Assembly: GCF_017948265.1 (NCBI RefSeq)
Contig: NZ_CP072852.1
Location: 3,968,001-4,032,000, forward strand
Direction of reading: 5' to 3'
Length of the DNA: 64,000 nucleotides
DNA from: Rhodoferax sp. PAMC 29310
Lineage (GTDB): Bacteria; Pseudomonadota; Gammaproteobacteria; Burkholderiales; Burkholderiaceae_C
The notes under the pieces are model-generated. The model saw only the letters and a list, made by a program, of their open reading frames with translations. It was not told the origin of the DNA and made no database searches. This document shows, in pieces, positions 19,012-27,052 of this stretch; within the stretch, counting starts at the first letter, position 1, and every line of letters begins with the position of its first letter. The position numbers and the translations under genes are program-made.

Positions 19012-20523
19012 ATGAATCGATTGAATGACGAGGGCTTGGGTGCTTTGCCTGCTGAAGTGGCGCGCCCCGCCTACAACCGCCATGACCTGAAAATCGGCAT
19101 CGTTCATATGGGCATCGGCGCCTTCATGCGCGCCCACATGGCAGCCGCCACGGAAGCTGCGCTCAATGCCGGCGACTTGCGCTGGGGCATTGCCGGCGTG
19201 TCACTGCGTCGGCCCGATACGCGTGATGCACTGGCGCCACAAGACGGGCTGTACACATTGGCCATTCGCGATGCCGACGAACACGGCCAGCCGCGCCAAC
19301 GCCTGCAGGTCATCGGTGCGGTGCGCAGTTTGCTGGTGGCGCCAGAAAACCCACAGTCGGTGTTGGACGCCATTGCCGCGGAAGACACCCGCATCGTCAG
19401 CCTCACGGTGACGGAAAAGGGCTATTGCCATGACCCCGCCACCGGTGCGCTGCGTCTGGACCACCCCGACATCGTGCATGACCTGGCCCACCCGCAAGCG
19501 CCGCGCTCGGCCATCGGCATGCTGGTGTATGGCTTGAAGCAGCGCCACGCACTAGGTCATGGGCCGCTCACGCTCATGTCCTTGGATAACCTGCCCGCCA
19601 ATGGTCATGTTCTGCGCGCTGCCGTGCTGCGCTTTTCTGAAGAAGTTGATAGCAAACTATGCAGCTGGATAGAGCGGGAATGCCGTTTTCCATGCTCCAT
19701 GGTGGACCGCATCGTGCCCAAAACGACCGACGGTGACCGCGCTGCCGTGAGCCAGGCCCTGGGCTGTACCGATGCCTGGCCCGTGCTGGGTGAGCCGTTT
19801 TTTGACTGGGCCATTGAAGACGATTTCGCCGCTGACCGTCCGGACTGGACGCTGGGCGGCGCCCGCTTTGTGCCAGACGCTGAGCCCTTTGAGCGGCTCA
19901 AGCTGCGCATGGTGAATGGCACCCACTCCAGCTTGGCCTATCTGGGCGCCATGGCGGGCTGGCAAACGGTGGATCACGCCATTGGGCAAGCGCCTCTGCG
20001 TGAACACATCGAAGCCTTGATGCGTGATGAGATTGAGCCCACCTTGCCGGCTTTGCCCGGCCTGGACCTGGCGGCCTACCGAAACAACTTGCTGGCACGC
20101 TACGCCAACCCGGCCCTGGCCCACCGCACTCAGCAAATCGCCATGGATGGCTCGCAAAAGCTGCCGCAACGCCTGCTGGGCACCGTGCGTGACCGCTTGG
20201 CCAAGGGACTACCCGTGCCGCGCATGGCGCTGGGTCTGGCCGCATGGATGCACTATCTGCGCGGTGTGGATGAGTTGGGTCAGACCTACCGTATTGACGA
20301 CCCACATGCCACCGAGTTGACCGCGCTTTACCAGCGCAGCTTGGGCCAGGGCTACACGCTGGATGCTGTGCACGCCATGCTTGCCTACGCGCCAGTGTTT
20401 GGTGACTTGGCAGGCAATGCCCAGTTGGCCGCTGCACTGTTGCCCGCATTGCAATCCCTGCACACGCAGGGGGTCGCCGCCACATTGGTGGCGATGCGTG
20501 GCACAGAATCGTTGTTAATTTGA
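19012..20523 (+). CDS. uxuB: Fructuronate reductase / mannitol dehydrogenase family
   Basis: A 503-residue polyol-dehydrogenase-family protein. UxuB-type members interconvert D-fructuronate and D-mannonate with NAD(H), feeding ManD. The N-terminus GIVHMGIGAFMRAHMA is the cofactor-binding segment (about residues 27-42). CSMVDRIVPKTT and LKLRMVNGTHSSLAYLG, with the catalytic lysine, asparagine and histidine, are family signatures. The start at 19012 gives MNRLNDEGLGALPAEVARP, as in other UxuB proteins; an ATG at 19003 that overlaps the manD stop is also possible. Tagaturonate reductase or mannitol/arabinitol dehydrogenase are alternatives within the family, but the position after manD supports fructuronate. 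Confidence 0.9.
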   Translation: MNRLNDEGLGALPAEVARPAYNRHDLKIGIVHMGIGAFMRAHMAAATEAALNAGDLRWGIAGVSLRRPDTRDALAPQDGLYTLAIRDADEHGQPRQRLQVIGAVRSLLVAPENPQSVLDAIAAEDTRIVSLTVTEKGYCHDPATGALRLDHPDIVHDLAHPQAPRSAIGMLVYGLKQRHALGHGPLTLMSLDNLPANGHVLRAAVLRFSEEVDSKLCSWIERECRFPCSMVDRIVPKTTDGDRAAVSQALGCTDAWPVLGEPFFDWAIEDDFAADRPDWTLGGARFVPDAEPFERLKLRMVNGTHSSLAYLGAMAGWQTVDHAIGQAPLREHIEALMRDEIEPTLPALPGLDLAAYRNNLLARYANPALAHRTQQIAMDGSQKLPQRLLGTVRDRLAKGLPVPRMALGLAAWMHYLRGVDELGQTYRIDDPHATELTALYQRSLGQGYTLDAVHAMLAYAPVFGDLAGNAQLAAALLPALQSLHTQGVAATLVAMRGTESLLI

Positions 20524-20533
20524 GGAGTCTTAC

Positions 20534-21544
20534 ATGTTGACAGTTGTTTGCGAAACCCCCGGAACGCTGCGGGCCGAAGAGCGTGCCATGCCTGAGCGGG
20601 GCGAAGATGAGGTTTTGGTGCGGGTCAAACGCGTGGGCGTGTGCGGTACCGACCTGCATATCTTCTCGGGCAATCAACCCTATCTGAATTACCCGCGTGT
20701 GATGGGTCATGAGTTCTCGGGAATTGTTGAGGCCGCACCGCAAGGTGGCCCGTTGGCCGCCGGCGACACCGTGTATGTCATGCCCTATCTGTCTTGCGGC
20801 ACGTGCATTGCCTGCCGCCAGGGAAAAACCAATTGTTGTGTGCGTATTCAGGTGTTGGGCGTGCATTGCGACGGTGCGTTCACCGAGTTCCTCAGCGTGC
20901 CCCAACGCTTCGTGCACAAAGCCGAAGGTGTGAGTCTGGACCAGGCGGCGATGATTGAGTTCTTGGCCATTGGTGCCCACGCAGTGCGACGAGCGGATGT
21001 GCAGCCGGGGCAACGGGTATTGGTCGCCGGCGCCGGGCCGATTGGCCTGGCCGCTATGCTGTTTGCCAAACTGCGTGGTGCCACGGTTGTGGCTCTTGAC
21101 ATTCGGCAAGATCGACTCGATTTCGCGGCCGGGCCGGTTGGTGCGGATGCGGCCGTTTTAGTCGGCGACGGGGATGCGGTCGAACTAGCTCGCCTGAGTG
21201 ATAACGAATTTTTTGACGTCGTGATGGACGCCACCGGCAACGCGCGGGCCATGGAGCGTGGCTTCCAGTTCATCGCCCATGGCGGGCGCTATGTGTTGGT
21301 GTCCATCGTGCAGGGTCAGATTAGTTTTTCAGATCCGGAATTTCACAAACGAGAAGCCACGCTGCTGAGCAGCCGAAACGCCACCGTTGAAGACTTTGCC
21401 ACGGTGGTGGTGGCATTGCGCGCAGGCCAGATTCCAGACGCCGCACTGGCAACGCACCGCATGAGCTTGTCTGATGTGCCTGCCAACTTCGCCAACCTGC
21501 TCGATCCAACGCAGGGCGTGATCAAAGCCATCATTGAATGTTGA
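20534..21544 (+). CDS. Zinc-dependent dehydrogenase, RspB / L-gulonate 5-dehydrogenase-like
   Basis: A 336-residue medium-chain dehydrogenase. Catalytic zinc ligands are Cys37 (VGVCGTDLHIFSG) and His59-Glu60 (RVMGHEFSG). The structural zinc loop is SCGTCIACRQGKTNCC, and the NAD motif VAGAGPIGLAAM. This form of the family, with NQPYLNYPRVMGHE, resembles RspB and L-gulonate/L-galactonate 5-dehydrogenases, which yield D-fructuronate or D-tagaturonate. Next to uxuB and manD it could supply fructuronate from L-gulonate. GAGGAG precedes the ATG, and the gene is 10 bp after uxuB. It ends the compact operon. Confidence 0.88.
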   Translation: MLTVVCETPGTLRAEERAMPERGEDEVLVRVKRVGVCGTDLHIFSGNQPYLNYPRVMGHEFSGIVEAAPQGGPLAAGDTVYVMPYLSCGTCIACRQGKTNCCVRIQVLGVHCDGAFTEFLSVPQRFVHKAEGVSLDQAAMIEFLAIGAHAVRRADVQPGQRVLVAGAGPIGLAAMLFAKLRGATVVALDIRQDRLDFAAGPVGADAAVLVGDGDAVELARLSDNEFFDVVMDATGNARAMERGFQFIAHGGRYVLVSIVQGQISFSDPEFHKREATLLSSRNATVEDFATVVVALRAGQIPDAALATHRMSLSDVPANFANLLDPTQGVIKAIIEC

Positions 21545-21776
21545 AGCCGGTGCAGCGTTTGATGACGCTGTCCTGAACGGTTCGGTTTAAAACCGCTGAT
21601 TGAGCGGCAACTTCGCCGCCATTGCGCCGGCGCCCACCCCTGTTGCTCATGGGGCATCGTCCTGACGCAAACCCGCGTTGATTGCCAATTGGCAGGGAGA
21701 CCGCGCAGGCCTGAACTGATGACTGCACCCACTTGGGTGCTGCATTCTTGCTGATCTTTGCGGTACGCTTGGATGC

Positions 21777-22697
21777 ATGAAAATCACCTTTTGTTGCTCT
21801 GATACCAAGCCCGAGCCTTGGTTGGACGGTTTAAGTGCCGCTTTGCCGGATGCTCAAGTCAGCCTGTGGCAGCCCGGTGCACCGCCGGCCGACTACGCCG
21901 TGGTGTGGGCTCCACCCCAGGCCTTCTTTGATGAGCAGCCGCAGCTCAGGGCCATCTTCAACACCGGCGCCGGGGTCGATGCGCTGATGAAGCTGAACCT
22001 GCCAGCCGGTGTACCTGTGATTCGCCTGGACGATGCCGGCATGTCAGTACAAATGGCGGAATACGTGTGCCACGCGCTGATTCGCCACTTCCGCGAGTTC
22101 GACGGTTATGAGGCCGACATGGCGCTGGGCCAGTGGTCGTATCGCAAACCGCGTGACCGGGCCGAGTTTCCGGTTGGCATCCTGGGGCTGGGGGTTTTGG
22201 GCGAGCGCGTGGCGCGGGCCGTGGCGCAGTTCGATTTTCCGGTGAACGGCTGGAGTCGCTCCCCCAAGCCCTTGGTCGGCGTGAAATGCTTTGCCGGAAC
22301 TGATCAGTTGCCCGCCTTTCTTGCCGCCTCCAAGGTGCTGGTCTGCCTGCTGCCGCTCACCAGTGAAACGCGCGACATCATGAACCACCAGAACCTGTCC
22401 CACCTGCAAGCCGGTGGCTACGTCATCAACGTGGCTCGGGGTGGGAATCTGGTGGACGACGACTTGTTGGCGCTGCTGGACAGTGGCCATTTGGCGGGCG
22501 CCACGCTGGATGTGTTTCGCACCGAGCCTTTGCCGCCCGAACACGCCTTTTGGCAGCACCCCAAGATCTGTCTGACCCCGCACACCTCGGCCCGCACTCT
22601 GCGCAGCGAAAGCATTGGCCAGATTGCACAGAAGATGGCCGCGTTGCAGCGTGGTGAATCCGTCGCCGGCGTGGTGGATCGCGGGCAGGGGTATTGA
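21777..22697 (+). CDS. D-2-hydroxyacid dehydrogenase, GhrA-like glyoxylate/hydroxypyruvate reductase
   Basis: A 306-residue NAD(P)H-dependent reductase of the D-isomer-specific hydroxyacid dehydrogenase family. The nucleotide motif is GILGLGVLGERVA (about residues 133-145), NVARGG supplies the catalytic arginine region, and LTPHTSA contains the catalytic histidine. GhrA-type enzymes reduce glyoxylate and hydroxypyruvate to glycolate and D-glycerate. A 232 bp gap separates it from the sugar-acid operon on the same strand, so it may have its own promoter. If the upstream route releases glycerate or hydroxypyruvate, this enzyme would fit downstream; that link is speculative. Confidence 0.9.
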   Translation: MKITFCCSDTKPEPWLDGLSAALPDAQVSLWQPGAPPADYAVVWAPPQAFFDEQPQLRAIFNTGAGVDALMKLNLPAGVPVIRLDDAGMSVQMAEYVCHALIRHFREFDGYEADMALGQWSYRKPRDRAEFPVGILGLGVLGERVARAVAQFDFPVNGWSRSPKPLVGVKCFAGTDQLPAFLAASKVLVCLLPLTSETRDIMNHQNLSHLQAGGYVINVARGGNLVDDDLLALLDSGHLAGATLDVFRTEPLPPEHAFWQHPKICLTPHTSARTLRSESIGQIAQKMAALQRGESVAGVVDRGQGY

Positions 22698-22845
22698 TTT
22701 TTTTCGACCATTGGATGAGGGCTTGATTCATGGGGCTGCTTCAACCCACACCAATGTAGTTCGCCATGTTCCTGCCCGGTTCACCCTCGGATCGCCAGAT
22801 TGATTAATTAAATTGGCCTGTAGCCGCCGTTGGTTAAGCGCATGA

Positions 22846-22905
22846 CGCTACTAATTTTGTAGCGTTTTATTGCCCTTCAGACAAATCAGGCAGGTTTCGC
22901 TACCC
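22846..22905 (+). repeat. Possible degenerate dispersed repeat
   Basis: GCTACTAATTTTGTAGCG starts a segment resembling the head of the ~55-bp dispersed repeat seen elsewhere in the window. The second half is weakly matched. It lies between the ghrA-like and tetR genes. Confidence 0.35.
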
Positions 22906-22977
22906 GCCCCATGGACGCTCGTTTCATCCGGCAGGGTCCAACGGGCTTGACGATCAATTGTTGAAGTGATAAAAAAA

Positions 22978-23010
22978 ATACCAACTAGTAGGTATGTTTT
23001 TTAACATACC
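22978..23010. promoter_or_regulatory. Two overlapping palindromes, likely TetR operator
   Basis: ATACCAACTAGTAGGTAT at 22978-22995 is an 18-bp palindrome with one mismatched pair. GGTATGTT and AACATACC at 22991-23010 form a second inverted repeat around TTTT. They share the GGTAT block. They end at the TetR gene's likely ATG (23012), which fits autorepression by steric block. Confidence 0.7.
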
Positions 23011-23011
23011 A

Positions 23012-23641
23012 ATGTCTACCCACAAAACCAAAATTCGGTTGCTGGCCGCGGCCCTCCAGGTGATCCGTGCTCGGGGGTATTGCGCCACAACCGTGGACGA
23101 TATTTGCGAGGCCGCGGGCGTGACCAAAGGCAGCTTCTTTCACCACTTCAAGGGCAAGGAAGACCTCGCGGTGAGCGCTGCCGACTACTGGGGTGAAACC
23201 ACCTCCGCTTTTTTTGCCGCCGCGCCGTACCACACCCACGCGGACGCGCTGGACCGGCTGTTGGGCTACATCGACTTTCGCCAGTCCATCCTGAATGGCC
23301 CCCTGCCCGAATTCACTTGTTTGGTTGGCACCATGGTGCAGGAGACATTTGACTCGGCGCCCGCTATTCGCGATGCGTGTGAGCGCTGCATCAGCGGCCA
23401 TGCCGTCACACTGGTACCCGACATTGCCCAGGCCATGGTCGACCATGGCCTTGATGGCGCGACGGCTGGCTGGACGGCAGACAGCCTTGCCTTGCACACA
23501 CAGGCGGTGTTGCAAGGTGCGTTCATTCTGGCCAAGGCAAGGGGCGAGGGCGGCGCGCAAGTCGCTGCCGAGAGCGTGGCCCACCTGCGTCGTTATGTTG
23601 AATTGCTGTTTGGGGTGCACCGCGGCCCCAAATTCGCCTGA
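23012..23641 (+). CDS. TetR/AcrR-family transcriptional regulator
   Basis: A 209-residue repressor. The N-terminal helix-turn-helix is ARGYCATTVDDICEAAGVTK followed by GSFFHHFKGKEDL (about residues 20-55). The C-terminal ligand domain is variable. I chose the ATG at 23012 because it begins MSTHKTKIRLLAAAL, as expected for the family; an ATG at 22994 would add six residues and lie inside the palindromic operator. Neither start has a good ribosome site. The gene precedes VOC, SRPBCC and DUF1428 genes on the same strand, which it may regulate. Confidence 0.9.
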   Translation: MSTHKTKIRLLAAALQVIRARGYCATTVDDICEAAGVTKGSFFHHFKGKEDLAVSAADYWGETTSAFFAAAPYHTHADALDRLLGYIDFRQSILNGPLPEFTCLVGTMVQETFDSAPAIRDACERCISGHAVTLVPDIAQAMVDHGLDGATAGWTADSLALHTQAVLQGAFILAKARGEGGAQVAAESVAHLRRYVELLFGVHRGPKFA

Positions 23642-23703
23642 TAGGGAAGTACGCGGTGTTTGTTCGATTCATTTAACCGAAACCCAACCCAAGGAGAAAC
23701 ATC

Positions 23704-24192
23704 ATGGCAAACACAACAGTCAAAGCCATCCCTGATCACATGAACTCCCTGTCCCCGCATCTGGTGTGCGCCGGCGCGATGGACGCCATCGAGTTCTACA
23801 AAAAAGCCTTTAACGCCGAGGAACTCAGCCGCTTGGCGGGCGAAGGCGGCAAGCTGATGCATGCGGGCCTGCGCATCGGCAACTCCATGCTGATGCTGAT
23901 GGACGAAATGCCCGCCTGGGGCGCACTGGGCCCTAAAACGCTCAAAGGCTCACCCGTCACGGTCCATTTGCAAGTGGACGATGTGGACGCCACCGTTGCG
24001 CAGGCCGTGGCTGCAGGCGCCAAGGTGACCATGCCGGTGGCCGATATGTTCTGGGGCGACCGATACGGCGTACTGGAAGATCCGTTTGGACACATATGGT
24101 CGGTCGCGACCCATCTGCGGGATCTGAGTCCCGAAGAAATCGAGGCCGCCATGATGACCGCCATGCCCGGCCAGCCCTGTCCACAGGCTTAG
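23704..24192 (+). CDS. VOC-family (PhnB/glyoxalase-like) protein
   Basis: A 162-residue protein of the vicinal oxygen chelate superfamily, similar to PhnB-type proteins. It has the paired beta-alpha-beta-beta-beta modules: SPHLVCAGAMDAIEFYKKAF at the start, HAGLRIGNSMLMLMDE, VTVHLQVDDVDATVAQAVAAG, then DMFWGDRYGVLEDPFGHIWS. The function cannot be assigned beyond a likely metal-assisted enzyme or resistance-like protein. AAGGAG lies eight bases before the ATG. It is 62 bp downstream of tetR and probably forms a stress-type group with the next two genes. Confidence 0.88.
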   Translation: MANTTVKAIPDHMNSLSPHLVCAGAMDAIEFYKKAFNAEELSRLAGEGGKLMHAGLRIGNSMLMLMDEMPAWGALGPKTLKGSPVTVHLQVDDVDATVAQAVAAGAKVTMPVADMFWGDRYGVLEDPFGHIWSVATHLRDLSPEEIEAAMMTAMPGQPCPQA

Positions 24193-24299
24193 CGGGCGAC
24201 GCGCGCTGAAGGGAAGCCGCTGTTTAGGCTGTGTCACGGCAAATTGCACCCCACGCGTCACTTGAAAGCACACCCGTATCCACGGAAAGGAAAACCATC

Positions 24300-24746
24300 A
24301 TGACCGACCGTACTGTCACGCTTCACCGCGTTCTGCGCGCCCCGCCTGAAAAGGTATACCGGGCGTTTTTGGAGCCCGACGCCATGGCGAAATGGATCCC
24401 GCCGTATGGCTTCACTTGCAAGGTGCATCACATGGACGCCAAAGTAGGGGGCACTTTCAAGATGTCGTTCACCAATTTTGGAACTGGCAGCGGCCATTCC
24501 TTTGGTGGTGAGTACCTGGAGCTGGTGCCCGCTAAAAAGCTTCGTTATACCGACCAGTTTGACGACCCCAACTTGCCAGGCGTGCTGGAAGTGACCGTAG
24601 TGTTAAACGCCGTGTCATGCGGCACCGACGTACACATCACGCAGGCCGGCATACCAGAGGCCATACCGCTGGAGATGTGTTACCTGGGTTGGCAGGAGTC
24701 GCTGGCGCAATTGGCAACGTTGGTTGAACCGAATATTCCGGGTTGA
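24300..24746 (+). CDS. SRPBCC / AHSA1-domain protein
   Basis: A 148-residue START-like (AHSA1, activator of Hsp90 ATPase-like) domain protein that forms a hydrophobic ligand pocket. The sequence opens with TVTLHRVLRAPPEKVYRAF, then MAKWIPPYGFTCKVHHMDAK, GGTFKMSFTNF and a closing amphipathic helix with GWQESLAQLATLVEP. The ligand and function are unknown for this subgroup. The ATG at 24300 follows GGAAAGGA; upstream in-frame starts have no support. It lies between VOC and DUF1428 genes, a combination often seen together in proteobacteria. Confidence 0.88.
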   Translation: MTDRTVTLHRVLRAPPEKVYRAFLEPDAMAKWIPPYGFTCKVHHMDAKVGGTFKMSFTNFGTGSGHSFGGEYLELVPAKKLRYTDQFDDPNLPGVLEVTVVLNAVSCGTDVHITQAGIPEAIPLEMCYLGWQESLAQLATLVEPNIPG

Positions 24747-24815
24747 AGGAACGAGCGGCTGTATCCAGCCTGAATTTTCAGAAATGAACTGATTGACTGA
24801 AAAAGGAGTTTCACC

Positions 24816-25163
24816 ATGAGCTACATCGATGGATTTGTTGCGGCCGTTCCCACGGCCAATCGCGACGCATTTCTTCAGCACGCCAAAGACATCTCCGGCA
24901 TCTTCAAGGAGTGCGGCGCACTCCAGCAGGTCGAATGCTGGGGGGACGACGTGCCCGAAGGCAAACTCACGTCGTTTCCACGGGCGGTGCAATGTACGCC
25001 GGATGAAACCGTGGTGTTTTCGTGGATCGCCTGGCCCTCGCGCCAGGTGCGTGATGAAGGCATGAAGAAAATCATGGCCGACCTGCGGGTGCAAGCCATG
25101 ACGTTGCCATTTGACGGCAAGCGGCTCATCTTTGGCGGGTTCGAAAAAATTCTGGACGTTTAA
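24816..25163 (+). CDS. DUF1428 family protein
   Basis: A 115-residue protein of the YbaA/DUF1428 family, a small ferredoxin-like (dimeric alpha-beta barrel) fold of unknown function. Family features are YIDGFVAAVPTANRDAF, ECWGDDVPEGKLTSF, VVFSWIAWPSRQVRDEGM and the C-terminal PFDGKRLIFGGFE. AAAAAGGAG precedes the ATG by eight bases. It is the last of the small group starting with tetR, and a 244 bp gap follows. Confidence 0.9.
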   Translation: MSYIDGFVAAVPTANRDAFLQHAKDISGIFKECGALQQVECWGDDVPEGKLTSFPRAVQCTPDETVVFSWIAWPSRQVRDEGMKKIMADLRVQAMTLPFDGKRLIFGGFEKILDV

Positions 25164-25407
25164 TGACCGGCGGCCCTTCAGGTCGCCCTTGCGATGGAGT
25201 CAAATTCTCAACCTGGCCTTGGTGATTGCAGTCACTGGGTTAGCCATGGCCGGGTTGACCTTCGCATGCAGGCGCGTAGACGGCCTTTCAACTCGTGCAA
25301 GTTTCAATGTGAGGAACAAGGAACGAGGAAAGATTCTTTCGACCCGTCGTCGTCAAAGGTTGGCACGCTTTTGACACAATGTCCCGAATCACCTTTGAGA
25401 GAAAAAT

Positions 25408-26316
25408 ATGAGTATTCCTTCCCGCGTTAAATTGGTTGATGTTGGGCCGCGCGACGGCCTTCAGAACGAAAAACAGATGGTGCCAGCTGCCGTCAAGATT
25501 GAACTGGTGCACCGTCTGCAGGACGCCGGTCTCACCGAGATCGAGGTTACCAGTTTTGTGTCACCCAAGTGGGTGCCACAAATGGGGGACAACGCCGAAG
25601 TCATGGCCGGCATCCAGCGCAAGGACGGCGTGCGCTACTCGGTTCTCACGCCCAACCTTCAAGGATTTGAGGCTGCGGTCTTGACGAAGCCCGACGAGAT
25701 TGTGGTGTTTGCGGCGGCCAGCGAGGCGTTCAGCCAGAAGAACATCAACTGCTCGATTGCCGAAAGCATTGAGCGCTTTGCCCCCGTGGTGGTGGCTGCG
25801 CGTGCCGCCGGCATTTACGTACGAGGCGCCATGTCTTGCACCGTGGGCTGCCCGTACGAGGGCGACATCGCGCCCGAGCGGGTGGCCTATCTGGCTGGGC
25901 TGATGAAGAGCATTGGCGTGCAGCACGTGGGCGTGGCCGACACCATTGGTGTGGGCACCCCCATGAAGGTGCGCCGGGCATTGGAGGCCACCCTGCAACA
26001 CTATGACCTGAACGACATCTCCGGGCATTTTCACGACACCTATGGCCAAGCACTGGCCAACACGCTGGTGGCGTTGGGCATGGGCGTTTGGCAGTTCGAC
26101 ACCTCGGTGGCTGGGCTGGGTGGCTGCCCTTACGCCAAGGGCGCGACCGGCAACGTGGCCTCCGAAGATGTGGTCTACATGCTGCATGGCATGGGCATTG
26201 AGACTGGTATTGATCTGGACAAGCTGGTCGATGCCGGTAAGTTCATCAGCGATTTTCTGGGACGCAAGCCCAATTCCCGCGCGGCAACCGCGCTTTTGAA
26301 CAAGCGAGCGGGCTGA
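25408..26316 (+). CDS. liuE: Hydroxymethylglutaryl-CoA lyase
   Basis: A 302-residue TIM-barrel enzyme that cleaves HMG-CoA to acetyl-CoA and acetoacetate, the last step of leucine catabolism. Signatures are VGPRDGLQNEKQ at the N-terminus (catalytic Arg and Asp), EVTSFVSPKWVPQM, YVRGAMSCTVGCPYEG, HFHDTYGQALAN (metal histidines) and GLGGCPYAKGATGNVASEDV, containing the catalytic cysteine. It lies about 16 kb from liuB-liuD with unrelated clusters between, so the pathway genes are split. It is followed 1 bp later by the YbaK-DUF1289 gene. Confidence 0.95.
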   Translation: MSIPSRVKLVDVGPRDGLQNEKQMVPAAVKIELVHRLQDAGLTEIEVTSFVSPKWVPQMGDNAEVMAGIQRKDGVRYSVLTPNLQGFEAAVLTKPDEIVVFAAASEAFSQKNINCSIAESIERFAPVVVAARAAGIYVRGAMSCTVGCPYEGDIAPERVAYLAGLMKSIGVQHVGVADTIGVGTPMKVRRALEATLQHYDLNDISGHFHDTYGQALANTLVALGMGVWQFDTSVAGLGGCPYAKGATGNVASEDVVYMLHGMGIETGIDLDKLVDAGKFISDFLGRKPNSRAATALLNKRAG

Positions 26317-26317
26317 C

Positions 26318-27052
26318 ATGTGTGGTGCTGAAGTCAAAAACCTGCCCGAAGGCGTGCAGCGCATCGCAGCCGCCTTGTTGGCGCAGGGCCACCCCCACGC
26401 GCCGGTCATGCTCGAAGACGCCGCCCGAACGGCCCTACAGGCCGCCGACGCATTGGGCATTGAGGTCGGGCAAATCGCCAAGAGCATTATTTTTCGGCGC
26501 AAGACCGACGACGCGGCCGTGCTGGTCATCACCTCGGGTGACATGCGGGTCGATGAGAAAAAAGTGGCTGCTTTGGTGGGACCGCTGGGCCGCGCGGATG
26601 CCGGGTTTGTGAAAACCAAAACCGGCTATTCCATTGGTGGCGTGCCGCCCATTGCACACACCACGCCGTCGGTCACCTTGATTGACGAGGAGTTGTTTCG
26701 CTTTGACGAGATCTGGGCCGCTGCGGGTCACCCGCATGCGGTGTTCAAGCTGCAGCCTGACGATTTGATGCGCCTCTCCGGCGCGCCGGTGGTCAATGTG
26801 GTGGAGCAAGCGCCTGAGGTGGAATTGACTGCTATTGAATTGCTAGCTGCTCGCGCAACCCAGGCGAGGGCTGCAGTCACTAATTTGCCTTCGCCCTGCA
26901 TTTCGGTTTGCAGCATGGACCCTGTGACAGACCTGTGCGCAGGATGCTTGCGCACCATTGACGAGATTCGCCAGTGGAGCCGTTCCGACGACGCCGCCAA
27001 GCGCGTGATGTGGCAGCGCATTGAACAGCGCTTGAGCGAGGCCCAAGTATGA
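26318..27052 (+). CDS. YbaK-type aminoacyl-tRNA deacylase fused to DUF1289
   Basis: A 244-residue fusion. Residues ~10-165 form a YbaK/ProX editing domain (hydrolysis of mis-charged aminoacyl-tRNA), with QIAKSIIFRRK, KTKTGYSIGGVPPIAH and the family glycine loop. Residues ~185-240 form a DUF1289 domain, a small cysteine-rich module: SPCISVCSMDPVTDLCAGCLRT with four cysteines. The linker, about residues 171-189, is encoded by a copy of the dispersed ~55-bp repeat. The gene follows liuE by 1 bp and overlaps the next gene by ATGA, so the three are co-translated. DUF1289 proteins have no settled function. Confidence 0.88.
   Translation: MCGAEVKNLPEGVQRIAAALLAQGHPHAPVMLEDAARTALQAADALGIEVGQIAKSIIFRRKTDDAAVLVITSGDMRVDEKKVAALVGPLGRADAGFVKTKTGYSIGGVPPIAHTTPSVTLIDEELFRFDEIWAAAGHPHAVFKLQPDDLMRLSGAPVVNVVEQAPEVELTAIELLAARATQARAAVTNLPSPCISVCSMDPVTDLCAGCLRTIDEIRQWSRSDDAAKRVMWQRIEQRLSEAQV
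26830..26886 (+). repeat. Dispersed ~55-bp repeat forming a domain linker
   Basis: GCTATTGAATTGCTAGCTGC, then TCGCGC, a variable middle, and GCTGCAGTCACTAATT, fit the dispersed repeat pattern (compare CTATTGATTTGATAGCTG at 40029). It encodes the linker between the YbaK and DUF1289 domains without breaking the frame. Confidence 0.55.

Noticed and set aside
19635..19670. Possible further copy of the dispersed repeat in the uxuB gene
   Set aside because: Only about 20 bases (around TTGATAGC and GCAGCTGG) resemble the pattern, too few to separate from chance.
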